From contig SVPY01000012.1 of assembly GCA_015065615.1 (NCBI GenBank), positions 1 through 64,000 of the forward strand: DNA of 64,000 nt, read 5' to 3'. Below, one piece after another: positions 25,407-34,232 of the stretch. Below the pieces are notes generated by a model. The model did not search any database. It was given only the letters and a program-made list of their open reading frames with translations, and was not told where the DNA came from. Origin of the DNA: Oscillospiraceae bacterium (lineage in GTDB: Bacteria; Bacillota; Clostridia; Oscillospirales; Acutalibacteraceae). A program made the translations under genes and the position numbers. Positions within the stretch are counted from its first letter, which is position 1. Every line of letters begins with the position of its first letter.

Positions 25407-27989
25407 ATGAACATGAAAAGAGTTTTATCAATGTTTCTTGTACTGATACTTTCAGTGACAATGTGCATGGTTTCTTTTGCTGATGAAGTTACAGAGGAAA
25501 CAGAGCCTTCTTACGAAGCCGAGTTTATTCATGTTATGAATTACGTTAGTGGTAGCTCAATGATGTATAACGGAGAAAAGGTCGGCAGATGGGGCTATTT
25601 TACTCCTTACAAACCACGTCTAACTTATGACGGTGTGCTGAAAGGTTCAAGCGGTACAAGTATTTTTACCTTTAACCTTATTGACAGTAAAAATAATAGA
25701 ATAATAGATGCTTACTGTGCTGATACCGATATAGGTGTATCCGGCGGTTATGCATATTCCCGTTTAAACCTTGAAAATTCAAGCTACAGCGCTCACGCTT
25801 CAGGCAAGCTTCGCGCTATAGTTAAGCAGGGCTTTTGGGATTCAGGCGACGAAAATGTATTAGGCGCTGCTGCAGGTGTACCTGATCTAACTCAGGGTGA
25901 AGCTTTGGCAGCTACTCAGCTTGCAATATGGGAAACTATCCACGGCGACAGATTCGGTATAGTGAGCTATGTAAACTCTATGACTAACAGTGAATCAAGC
26001 TGGGCAGGATATCATTCTGACAGTAAAGGTGATATTTATCACCTGAATTACGATTCCTGCTACGAGGAAGTTAAAAACGGCTATGCTTCAATGGATAATG
26101 CTGAGAATATAGCGACGAATATTGAGGCTGCATATAATTACCTTATGTCACTTGAGGATCTCGGTCCTTCAGAACCTGCAGTTTCAGGTAATTCCTTTAA
26201 GAACTGGGAAGTACTTTCCCGTGAAAAGAACGAAGATGGTACTTATAATATTACTGTAAATGTTGAGCTCGACGTTATAATGAAGGAAAATGACGACTTA
26301 ACTCTTTCTGCAATTATCGGCGGTAAGTTTGCCTATGTATCTTTAGCTGATGGTATCAACAATAAAACGCTTGTAATTAAAAACGTACCTGCAGCTAATG
26401 CATTCGATACAGTAACCTTAGCAATCGACGGTCAGCAGACTGTAAAAGATGTATTTATATTTGCTCCTAAAGATGCAAGAAATAAATCGCAGACTCTTAT
26501 AGCCGAGTACGATGCTCAGCTTCCTGTTCATGCAGAGGTAGAAGCGGTGGAAGAAGAAAGAATAATTAATTTCCACAAGCTTAACAGAGAAGATAATAAT
26601 GGCCTTGAAGGCGTTCAGTTTGATATTTACTATAAAGCAACTGTTTCCGAATATTTAAACGGCGAGTATGAGCTTGATTATAAGTATAGTAAATATGACG
26701 GTTATGTTTATACAGCTGTTACTGACGAAAACGGTGAAGCAACAGTCAATCTTACAAGAGAAAATCTTCCCGACGGTGTTTATCTGATTGTTGAGAAACC
26801 TCACAATGCTATTGAAAAACCTGTCGATCCCTTCTACGTAATTATCCCCGCTACTTCCTTTGACGGTACAGGATATGAATACATAATTGATATTTACCCC
26901 AAAAACGATGTTAAGAATGACGTTGAAATAAGTAAGGATGTTATTAGTATCGATAATGATTCCGCTACGGTTGACGCTAAGAAAGAGCATACGTGGATAA
27001 TCACGGCAGGTATTCCTGATGATCTTGAAAACGGTAAGAGCTTCGTTATTTCCGATACACTTGACAATCGCCTTAATTTCCTAGGTAATATTAAAGTTCA
27101 GCTTGAACTTAAAGGTGCTGAAGGCGCAATTGGCGGCGGAAGTGTAACGGTCAGCGGCGAAAATACTTCCGGAAAAGTAGTAGAAACAACAGTCAGCTCA
27201 ATTTTATCGGAAGGCATTGACTATATAATCGAAGTGACAGAGAACGATTCCGAAAACGGCGAGAAGCTTCCCGATTCCTTCAAAATCACTTTCACTTCCT
27301 CAGGTATGGCTAACTGTGCTACTCTCGGTAAATATATTGAGGATGCTGTAATAAGAGTTTATTTTGATGCTGAGATTAACTCAAATGCCAATATGGATGA
27401 TATGATCCCAAACAAGGCAACTTTGGAGTACACAAACTCTGTAGGCGTTGATTTTAAAGCAGAGTCCGATATTCCCGAAGTGTACACAGGCGGTATACAG
27501 ATTATTAAGGTAGATGCTGACAATCAGACAAATAAGCTTGAAGGTGCTCAGTTTGAAGTTTACCGTAAGGCTACTGAAGCTGAAATAGCCGATGAAAATA
27601 TATCAACAGTTAAAATAAACGGTCAGGATGCTGAGATGGTAATTGTCGAGTTTTTCAGTAATCCGGAGATTACAGGTGAGAAGGTGACAAAGGCTGTTTC
27701 CGATGAAAACGGTAAGGTTTATATTTACGGTCTTGCTTACGGTACTTACTATCTTTTAGAAACAAAAGCTCCTGACGGATATAATCTTTTAGCAGAAGCT
27801 AAAGAATTTGAAATTAAGGAAGCTACGTATACGGAAGAAAACGCCTTCTTGGTATTTAATAAGAGCGGTGTGGTACTTCCCGAAACAGGCGGTGTGGGCA
27901 CAACTTGGTTCATTATCATAGGCTCAGCTTTGGCTGTTGCGGCGGTAGTAATACTGGTTGCCAAAAGAAGAATGAATAAAGAAGAATAA
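25407..27989 (+). CDS. LPXTG pilin/adhesin with thioester domain
   Basis: 860 aa, cell-wall anchored. Signal peptide about 1-26. A thioester domain (about 60-255) has Cys104 in YCADTD and Gln171 in ATQLAIW; these two form the internal thioester that bonds covalently to host or surface amines in this family. SpaA-like isopeptide domains follow (about 380-500 and 695-815) with a pilin D1-like domain between them (about 510-690, EHTWIITAGIPDDL). The sorting signal LPETG is at 824-828 with membrane helix and KRR tail. ATG 25407 has an AGGAG site at 25394-25398; the TTG at 25401 is too close. No sortase gene is next to it. Confidence 0.9.
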   Translation: MNMKRVLSMFLVLILSVTMCMVSFADEVTEETEPSYEAEFIHVMNYVSGSSMMYNGEKVGRWGYFTPYKPRLTYDGVLKGSSGTSIFTFNLIDSKNNRIIDAYCADTDIGVSGGYAYSRLNLENSSYSAHASGKLRAIVKQGFWDSGDENVLGAAAGVPDLTQGEALAATQLAIWETIHGDRFGIVSYVNSMTNSESSWAGYHSDSKGDIYHLNYDSCYEEVKNGYASMDNAENIATNIEAAYNYLMSLEDLGPSEPAVSGNSFKNWEVLSREKNEDGTYNITVNVELDVIMKENDDLTLSAIIGGKFAYVSLADGINNKTLVIKNVPAANAFDTVTLAIDGQQTVKDVFIFAPKDARNKSQTLIAEYDAQLPVHAEVEAVEEERIINFHKLNREDNNGLEGVQFDIYYKATVSEYLNGEYELDYKYSKYDGYVYTAVTDENGEATVNLTRENLPDGVYLIVEKPHNAIEKPVDPFYVIIPATSFDGTGYEYIIDIYPKNDVKNDVEISKDVISIDNDSATVDAKKEHTWIITAGIPDDLENGKSFVISDTLDNRLNFLGNIKVQLELKGAEGAIGGGSVTVSGENTSGKVVETTVSSILSEGIDYIIEVTENDSENGEKLPDSFKITFTSSGMANCATLGKYIEDAVIRVYFDAEINSNANMDDMIPNKATLEYTNSVGVDFKAESDIPEVYTGGIQIIKVDADNQTNKLEGAQFEVYRKATEAEIADENISTVKINGQDAEMVIVEFFSNPEITGEKVTKAVSDENGKVYIYGLAYGTYYLLETKAPDGYNLLAEAKEFEIKEATYTEENAFLVFNKSGVVLPETGGVGTTWFIIIGSALAVAAVVILVAKRRMNKEE

Positions 27990-28001
27990 ATAAGTGAAGT
28001 T

Positions 28002-28041
28002 TCGGAGAAGTGCTTTTAGGGCATTTCTCCGATTTTATTTT
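28002..28041 (+). terminator. Terminator of the thioester pilin gene
   Basis: TCGGAGAAGTGC pairs with GCATTTCTCCGA (12 bp, one G-T), then TTTTATTTT. Confidence 0.85.
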
Positions 28042-28103
28042 ATTTCACTTTCCATAAAGGGAAAATTGTGGTACAATTATCTATAATTATAAGGCGGGAT
28101 AAT

Positions 28104-28340
28104 ATGATTGAAGCTATAAAAAGAATAAAAGAAATGGAAGCGCTTTTCGATTTTCTTTTAAGCGTGCCGAAGAGTGAAGCGCACAAATTTAAAAAGGAGA
28201 GGGATATGCTTATATCCTACTATGAAAGCAAACTGTGGCGGTATGATTTTGAGCTGGATGAAAAGGGTTTGCTGCCTTCTGATTTAAAGCGGGGCGTACT
28301 CAGCGAGGACGGCATTTATAATTATATTTCGGAGGAATAA
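28104..28340 (+). CDS. DUF4298 family protein
   Basis: 78 aa, soluble and highly charged, starting MIEAIKRIKEME. The ending LPSDLKRGVLSEDGIYN is the conserved DUF4298 signature; function unknown. ATG 28104 is preferred over an upstream GTG because AAGGCGGG lies just before it. It stops one base before the next gene, so the two are translated together. Confidence 0.8.
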   Translation: MIEAIKRIKEMEALFDFLLSVPKSEAHKFKKERDMLISYYESKLWRYDFELDEKGLLPSDLKRGVLSEDGIYNYISEE

Positions 28341-28341
28341 A

Positions 28342-28671
28342 ATGCTCTTTATAAGCTTTGAAGATTTTGTAAGTAAAGTAAACAAAACAGAGAAACTGAA
28401 TTCGGAAAGTGCAGAAAAGCTTTATAAAGCTATGAAAAACGGCGATGAAAACGCAAGAGAAGCTTTGATAGAGGGGTATTTGTATCTTGTAAAAGCTCAT
28501 ATTTTAAGGATGAAGCCTGAGATGAGAACTTTAAGGCACGTTTTAGAGTGTGTTAGAGCTTTAGGTAAGGCTGTGGATACCTTTGATTTTACAAGTAAAA
28601 GTGAAACTTTTGCTCACAGATTAAGTTTTTATTTAAGAAATGCCACTACGAAATATATAGTCGAGAGATAA
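28342..28671 (+). CDS. Sigma-70 region 2-like orphan protein
   Basis: 109 aa. The central segment KNGDENAREALIEGYLYLVKA and the C-terminal FAHRLSFYLRNATTKYI follow the pattern of sigma factor region 2 (core binding and -10 melting helix), but there is no region 4 for -35 recognition. It could bind RNA polymerase core and act as a modulator, partner with a separate region 4 protein, or be a domain remnant. Translationally linked to the DUF4298 gene. Moderate confidence in the fold, low in the role. Confidence 0.6.
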   Translation: MLFISFEDFVSKVNKTEKLNSESAEKLYKAMKNGDENAREALIEGYLYLVKAHILRMKPEMRTLRHVLECVRALGKAVDTFDFTSKSETFAHRLSFYLRNATTKYIVER

Positions 28672-28781
28672 ATTTTGGGCTCATTCAGATAAGCAGGAGC
28701 TTTGTTCTTGTGTTTTTATTTTGTTATGCTATACTATACTATAATATAATTAAAAGAAGGAAGGGGGCTTAATATCACGGT

Positions 28782-29792
28782 ATGGAGAATAATGTTTTCG
28801 AAAACGCTGAGGAAAAATTAAAAGAATCCTGGGAAGTACACCGTCAGGCTTTCGGCCCAATATTGGAGCCGGCTTTCGTGGAGAATAAAGAAATAAGAAT
28901 TCACCTCACTGCCGCTCTCAATTTAATAAGCCGCCGCGAAGTTAAAAAGGGCTACGATATTCTTATGAGCATAAAAAAGCACTGTTTATACGGTGAAGAT
29001 AAGGCGGCGTGGAATTTCTTTATGGGTCTTTGCTTCGAATTTATGGGCTCAAAAACCGAGATGGCAAAATGGTACGAGAAGGCAAATTTATATCCCCATA
29101 ATTTTTATCTGCCGTATCTTAAACTTGCAAAATTCTATCACGCCGATGCGAAATTTGAAGAAGCCGAAAGAAATTACCTTCTTGCTATAGACTGCCTTGA
29201 AAACGCCATGGAAGAATATAAGGATAAGGTGGTTTTAGGCTCCGCTTACGTGAATTTAACTTCCTGCCTTACCATGATGCACCGCTACAAAGCCGCCGTG
29301 GTTAACTACCGCAAGGCGCTTGCTTTTCCCATACAGAGCGGTACTTCCGCCACAGGCGCCATACTTTATGCGGCTATGGGCAATATAAAAGAGGTGGAAA
29401 GATTTTTAAGCATAGTAAGTAAGGAGATTCCTGCTTTATACGCCCACACCAAGAAAATGACGGATGAAATTTTAGAAAGAAAACATCCTCATTTCAGTCC
29501 CATATCCCTTGATGAAAAGAATATCGAAAAATTCTGGCAATGGTTTAATGAAAATAAAGAAAAAATCAAAGAGACGGATTCGGAGACTGTGAAAAGTCTC
29601 GGCGGTAAAATCAAAGAGGTCTTTGCGTTTCTTGAAAGAGAGCCGAGGTTCAAAATCGCCTTGGAAGAAAATAAGCATCAAATAATTTTCTCGGATTTTT
29701 ACGCAATGGCGCTGAATATCGGTTACAAGGAGCTTATAAATAAATGCCCCGATGAAATTTTAAAGGATTTCGGATTTATAATAGAAAGGTAA
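28782..29792 (+). CDS. Tetratricopeptide-repeat protein
   Basis: 336 aa, soluble and helical, with several TPR-like units between residues about 40 and 240 (for example LCFEFMGSKTEMAKWYEKAN and ERNYLLAIDCLENA). The last 90 residues form a charged helical region with no recognised motif. TPR proteins are scaffolds for protein binding, so the partner is not predictable. It ends 25 bases before the 108-codon gene at 29818, which is probably in the same operon. GGAAGGGGG precedes the start. The upstream ATACT repeat at 28731-28750 contains likely -10 sequences. Confidence 0.7.
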   Translation: MENNVFENAEEKLKESWEVHRQAFGPILEPAFVENKEIRIHLTAALNLISRREVKKGYDILMSIKKHCLYGEDKAAWNFFMGLCFEFMGSKTEMAKWYEKANLYPHNFYLPYLKLAKFYHADAKFEEAERNYLLAIDCLENAMEEYKDKVVLGSAYVNLTSCLTMMHRYKAAVVNYRKALAFPIQSGTSATGAILYAAMGNIKEVERFLSIVSKEIPALYAHTKKMTDEILERKHPHFSPISLDEKNIEKFWQWFNENKEKIKETDSETVKSLGGKIKEVFAFLEREPRFKIALEENKHQIIFSDFYAMALNIGYKELINKCPDEILKDFGFIIER

Positions 29793-29817
29793 AATAGAAA
29801 GGTAAAAGGAAAATAAT

Positions 29818-30144
29818 ATGGGTTTTATTAAGAATTTTTTGGAAAAATTAGTACCCGTGCCAAGGGAGCTTGCCTACGTGCTGGCTATCAGTAAAGAGAA
29901 GGAGCTCTTTATGGTAAGTGTGCAGGAGGAAAAGAAGAAAAAGGAGTATGTATATTCCGTAATATACGAGACGGGAAAACACGGCGTGAAAAATGAGCCT
30001 CAAAGCAAAACCGCGGTCATTCCCCCTGAAGCTTTCGGCACAAAGGAAAGCTTTAAAGAAACTTTCTATAAACTGGAAGGCTTAAGTAAATTCCCCCTTG
30101 AAAGCTTCGAGGATATGTGGAATCAGATAGAAAATAAGCTTTAA
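29818..30144 (+). CDS. Unknown 108-residue protein
   Basis: Soluble, lysine- and glutamate-rich protein with no family I recognise. It has a beta-rich first half (YVLAISKEKELFMVSVQ) and a helical C terminus. It follows the TPR protein by 25 bases and ends at a terminator, so it is likely part of the same transcript and perhaps a partner of the TPR scaffold. A start with AAAGGAAAA upstream is acceptable. Confidence 0.65.
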   Translation: MGFIKNFLEKLVPVPRELAYVLAISKEKELFMVSVQEEKKKKEYVYSVIYETGKHGVKNEPQSKTAVIPPEAFGTKESFKETFYKLEGLSKFPLESFEDMWNQIENKL

Positions 30145-30168
30145 ACCTACAGTGAAGACTGAAAAAAT

Positions 30169-30195
30169 GCAGAGTGTAAAAACTCTGCGTTTTTT
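30169..30195 (+). terminator. Rho-independent terminator
   Basis: GCAGAGT/ACTCTGC stem, 6-base loop, GTTTTTT. Confidence 0.85.
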
Positions 30196-30338
30196 ATGTG
30201 TTATTTATCTTACAGAAAAGTTCTGCGTTTTTTTATTATAAATTTAGCAATTTACTATAGGAATTTACCAAAATTTGTGTTATACTAATATAAATTTATT
30301 TCGTTACCAAACCAAACTATTTTATAAGGAGAATTATT

Positions 30339-30641
30339 ATGGCAGACGTAATTAATTTTGAAGAACTTCAGAATATGGCTGAGGAATTAGACGACGTTTT
30401 CACAATTGAAACTGAGGACGGCGAGGTTGACCTCAAGATAGTTGACGAGCTTACAAAGGACGGCAAGAACTACGCTTTATTAGTTGTTCTCGATGATAAC
30501 GGCGAGGAGACAGACGAGGCTGCTGTTTTTGAGCTTACAAAGGACGAAGAAGGCTTCGATGTTATTGAGTCTATTGACGACGAGTGGCTTCTTGACGAGC
30601 TCTATGAAGAATTCGGCGTAGGTACAGAGGACGAAGAATAA
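30339..30641 (+). CDS. DUF1292 family acidic protein
   Basis: 100 aa, about one third Asp and Glu. The pattern TIETEDGEVDLKIVDEL, YALLVVLDDNG and DDEWLLDELYEEF follows DUF1292 proteins such as YrzB of Bacillus, whose function is unknown. AAGGAG precedes the ATG. Its codons are the optimised set (GAC, AAG, CTC), so it is probably abundant. It lies 5 bases before the serine hydrolase gene and may share a transcript with it. Confidence 0.85.
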   Translation: MADVINFEELQNMAEELDDVFTIETEDGEVDLKIVDELTKDGKNYALLVVLDDNGEETDEAAVFELTKDEEGFDVIESIDDEWLLDELYEEFGVGTEDEE

Positions 30642-30645
30642 TTTT

Positions 30646-31818
30646 ATGCTGGATAGATCTTTACTTAAGGAAACTATAGAATCAAGGCTTAGTGAGGATA
30701 TAAAGCTCTGTAAAGTGGGCGCGGCTCAGATACTTGTTAAAGAAAAAGGCGAAGTAGCATATGAAGCTATGTTCGGCGATTTTAAGAGTAAAGAGGGCAA
30801 GGCTCTTGGTTATGATACTGTTTTCCGTTTAGCTTCCATGACTAAGCCTGTTACCGCCGTGGCAGTAATGATTATGGTGGAGAGAGGCCTTATTGACCTT
30901 GATAAGGATATTGATTTCTATATCCCTGAGTTTAAAAATATGCTTGTGGGCGAATATAAGGATGACGGCAGCGAGATTTTAAGCACAACTGCTGCAAAGC
31001 GCCTTCCTAAAGTAAGAGAGCTTTTGTGCCATACTTCAGGTATAGGAAGTTTAGGTGCGGCGGGCTACTATAATAAATCCTATGCAAGTGAATATGAATA
31101 CAGCACTTTAGAGGGCGCAGTTTTATTCCATACAAAGATTCCTTTTGCATTTGAACCCGGTACCAAGGAAAGCTACAGCCCCAATGCAGCCTTCGACGTA
31201 GCGGCTTTAATAGTGCAGAGAGTAAGCGGAGTTCCTTACGATGAATTTTTGAAGAAAGAAATTTTCATTCCCTGCGGTATGACTGATACTTCTTTTGCCC
31301 CTGAGGACGAACAGTGGGACAGAATGATATTTATGCACGACAGAATTGAGGATGAAAAGGGCGTAAGAAGCGTTGTGGGTAAAACAGAAGAAGGCAGAGT
31401 TTGCGTATTTGTAGATTTTCCCGTAACTCATCTTGCTGCAGGCGCAGGTCTTGCTTCCACAATTTCCGATTACAGTAAATTTGCCGAAATGATTTTAAAT
31501 AAGGGCGTAACTGAAAGCGGAGAAAGAATTTTAAGCGAAAAATCCGTGGAAGAAATGACATCTCTACAAATTCACGATGAAAAGGTACAAGGCGGCAACC
31601 AGCGCTGGGCTTTGGGCGGCAGAGTTATTATGGACGAAACTTACGGCTCACTCCCCGCGGGTACTTACGGCTGGAGCGGCGCTTACGGCACACATTTCTG
31701 GGTGGATTTTAAAAATCAGATTACTGCAGTTTATATGAAAAATTCCCTCTATGATGGCGGCGCAGGCGCTACCACCGCAAACAATTTTGAAAAAGACGTA
31801 TATAGTTCCATAAAATAA
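30646..31818 (+). CDS. Class C beta-lactamase-fold serine hydrolase
   Basis: 390 aa, no signal peptide. The nucleophile motif SMTK is at residues 64-67 (Ser64) and YSPN provides the YxN element; the fold is that of penicillin-binding proteins, class C beta-lactamases and EstB-type esterases. The lack of a secretion signal argues for an intracellular esterase or amidase and not an antibiotic-resistance enzyme. It starts 5 bases after the DUF1292 stop and has only a weak ribosome site, so translation may be coupled. Confidence 0.87.
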   Translation: MLDRSLLKETIESRLSEDIKLCKVGAAQILVKEKGEVAYEAMFGDFKSKEGKALGYDTVFRLASMTKPVTAVAVMIMVERGLIDLDKDIDFYIPEFKNMLVGEYKDDGSEILSTTAAKRLPKVRELLCHTSGIGSLGAAGYYNKSYASEYEYSTLEGAVLFHTKIPFAFEPGTKESYSPNAAFDVAALIVQRVSGVPYDEFLKKEIFIPCGMTDTSFAPEDEQWDRMIFMHDRIEDEKGVRSVVGKTEEGRVCVFVDFPVTHLAAGAGLASTISDYSKFAEMILNKGVTESGERILSEKSVEEMTSLQIHDEKVQGGNQRWALGGRVIMDETYGSLPAGTYGWSGAYGTHFWVDFKNQITAVYMKNSLYDGGAGATTANNFEKDVYSSIK

Positions 31819-31822
31819 AAGA

Positions 31823-31855
31823 AAGAACAGAAGTTTTAAGCTTCTGTTCTTTTTT
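31823..31855. terminator. Bidirectional terminator
   Basis: AAGAACAGAAG/CTTCTGTTCTT 11-bp perfect stem with T-run; it separates converging genes. Confidence 0.87.
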
Positions 31856-31864
31856 AGTTGTGTA

Positions 31865-34048
31865 TTAGTTCTTGGTTCTTTTATACAGGGTTATTACGTC
31901 CTCTGCTTTAAAAGTCAAAAAGCATTTTTGGCAGGTATATAAAAAATCCATATCTCTGGCGTTATTCATTTTTCCGCAGTTGGGGCATGGGGCTTTATTG
32001 TTTTCAAATTCACCGTTATAGCACACTGCATTATAAAAATCTTCATCTTTAGCGTTTTTAACGTCCACGGGCTTTAAAGAGCATATTACGGGTGCTTTCT
32101 CATTTTGGCTGTAGAATGCACTTTCCCTTGCTTTTGATATGTTTAATAAACTGTGGATAAGCTCTTTATTGGTTATCCTTTTGAAGGATATAGTGTTTGA
32201 CACGGGTTTTGTTTCATATTGCTGGAATTCATTTACGGGAGTGCCTGTGAATTCTTCTAAATGATAAATATCTCTTCCGAACTTTTCTATAATTCTTTCG
32301 TCATTTGAAACGTAAATTGTAACGTTTTTGCTATCTTCGGGAATGTAATCCAGATAAGCGGTAGGTATACAGATAATATAACCGTTTTCGTGTTTATTGA
32401 ATTCACATTCTTTGCCTGAGTCAAGAACAAACTTTGCAGTATAGCTTTCGGTATTATAGGTATTTATAAGCTCTGCACCCCACTTAGAACTTCGGGAGTT
32501 GGTAACGGCTTCGGCGAAAACGTATTCTGAAGCACTAAGCTGTAAAGAAACAGCACTTGCCAGAGCGGAAGCTGCTACGGGGTATTCGGCTTTATCCCTG
32601 AGAGCACAGAAAATTATAGGCTTGTTCGCTTTATTTTTATCCATTTTAAGGTAACCAAACTGAGTTTCAGTGAAAACAGGCTCGAAAATTAAGGGATATA
32701 AATTGAAATAATCAATGCCGTGTATAGAATTTGCTTTCGGGTAACGTATCTTATAGTAAACGCCTTGAGCGGGGGCCGATTTTGTAAATTGTCCGTCTTT
32801 AATTTTACCTGTAATATAATTTTTTAAAGGCAGGTAATGGCTTCGTAAGCTATCGGCAGTATCGAGAATTTCAAAACTATTATCATTTACTTTACAGAAT
32901 TCAGAGCTTTCCATCTCTATATTCTGAATCATAAAGCTGAATTCTTTTTCTCTAACTACAATAATAAAATCGTTTTTAACGGGAAGTTTTAATCTGCTAT
33001 CCAGCCTGTCAGTATTATAAAGTATAATTATTTCGTTTGTTTTTAAATCAAGAGCTTTGTTTCCGCCTAAGCTCATACATACTGTAAGCTCGGCATCCAA
33101 ACGCAGGAAGCTGCGTTTTATACTGTTTATCCAATAAATTGTTCTACCTGTTATGAAAAAGTCTTCTTTTTCGAAGTTTTGGCGAGGATTCAGATAAAAA
33201 TGAATCTGTTCGTAGCTGAGTCTTTGAACAGCAAGGAAATTTACCTCACCGTTAATAATATCAATAAGGGTGTAAACATAAGAGGAAATGTTATCAAGCT
33301 TACACTCATGCCTGTTTACGGCTACGTGTTTTGTACCGTTAAACTGGAAAGGTACCATAAAAGGAGGGGAGTATTCGGGGTTATCGTATTCCGGGTCGAT
33401 AATATACGGAGTGATGCGTACTTTTTCAGTTAACCAGCTGAAATTCTGTTTGTATTCTTTTTTATGTTCACTTGCGGGAACAGGCACACTTTTGGGAGCG
33501 GAGGTGTTTTTAGGAGCGTGAGTGCTTGCTGCAGGTGCGGTATATGCAGGCTTATTGGCAGGAGCCGTGGGAGTTTCTGCTTTTTTCTCCTTAGCGAAAT
33601 CATCAAAACGTTCTTTTTCGGCTATTTTTCTTAAAGTAAGAGTATTGAAAACGTCGTATACGTCGCGTGCTTCCAATCCTGCGTAAAAATCTATTTCTTT
33701 TTTATTATTAAAGATAAAAGTAATAACGTTATAATTATCGTTTCGGTTCAACTCCACACGGTATAAATCCGTAAAATCAATAAAATATTTACCTTTTTCA
33801 CCTACAATGTGGTATTTGCCGCTGAAATAAAGTTTATCTGCAGTTAAAACAAAACCCTTTTTGCAGGTTTTGAAGAAGCTCACGTCCATAACCGCAACGA
33901 TTTTTTCTTTTGGAATACCGAATGCTATGTTTTTTGATACTTTTTCCAAATCGCCAAAGCATATTTTTTCATAAGGAACAAAGCAGGTGGTGTTTTCTTT
34001 ATAGTATTTTTTCACAGCGTTCGCAACGTCAAATTTAGTGATTATCAT
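31865..34048 (-). CDS. Large unknown protein with PH-like N terminus and zinc-ribbon C terminus
   Basis: 727 aa, soluble. Residues about 40-150 look like a bacterial PH-type domain (KGFVLTADKLYFSGKYH). Residues 155-200 are a Pro/Ala/Thr/Lys linker. Residues 205-640 form a large domain with no family I recognise. The C terminus has CPNCGK and CQKC, a four-Cys zinc ribbon. Monocistronic with its own promoter, placed opposite the serine hydrolase. Scaffold or membrane-linked regulator roles are guesses only. The RBS AAAAGGTAG precedes the start. Confidence 0.7.
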   Translation of the reverse strand: MIITKFDVANAVKKYYKENTTCFVPYEKICFGDLEKVSKNIAFGIPKEKIVAVMDVSFFKTCKKGFVLTADKLYFSGKYHIVGEKGKYFIDFTDLYRVELNRNDNYNVITFIFNNKKEIDFYAGLEARDVYDVFNTLTLRKIAEKERFDDFAKEKKAETPTAPANKPAYTAPAASTHAPKNTSAPKSVPVPASEHKKEYKQNFSWLTEKVRITPYIIDPEYDNPEYSPPFMVPFQFNGTKHVAVNRHECKLDNISSYVYTLIDIINGEVNFLAVQRLSYEQIHFYLNPRQNFEKEDFFITGRTIYWINSIKRSFLRLDAELTVCMSLGGNKALDLKTNEIIILYNTDRLDSRLKLPVKNDFIIVVREKEFSFMIQNIEMESSEFCKVNDNSFEILDTADSLRSHYLPLKNYITGKIKDGQFTKSAPAQGVYYKIRYPKANSIHGIDYFNLYPLIFEPVFTETQFGYLKMDKNKANKPIIFCALRDKAEYPVAASALASAVSLQLSASEYVFAEAVTNSRSSKWGAELINTYNTESYTAKFVLDSGKECEFNKHENGYIICIPTAYLDYIPEDSKNVTIYVSNDERIIEKFGRDIYHLEEFTGTPVNEFQQYETKPVSNTISFKRITNKELIHSLLNISKARESAFYSQNEKAPVICSLKPVDVKNAKDEDFYNAVCYNGEFENNKAPCPNCGKMNNARDMDFLYTCQKCFLTFKAEDVITLYKRTKN

Positions 34049-34081
34049 ATTATTCTACCTTTTTTAATATCTGTATATATT

Positions 34082-34110
34082 AGTATAGCTTTTGGCATTA
34101 CATTTGTAAA
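34082..34110 (-). promoter_or_regulatory. Promoter of the 727-residue protein
   Basis: Minus-strand TTTACA (34105-34110), 17-base spacer, TATACT (34082-34087). Confidence 0.72.
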
Positions 34111-34159
34111 GTACCAAATATAAAAACAAAAATATGTCCATAAATATGCATTATTTAGC

Positions 34160-34188
34160 GTGACAAAACTAAAATATTGCGGTATTAT
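34160..34188 (+). promoter_or_regulatory. GH3 promoter
   Basis: GTGACA (34160-34165), 17-base spacer, TATTAT (34183-34188); it is divergent from the promoter at 34082-34110. Confidence 0.65.
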
Positions 34189-34232
34189 AAAGTAAAAGAA
34201 ACGGTAATTTATTTAAAAGAAAGGGTAATAAT

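Noticed and set aside
30646..31818. Beta-lactamase antibiotic-resistance gene
   Set aside because: No signal peptide, and the SxxK/YxN motifs are shared by many esterases; better called a serine hydrolase.
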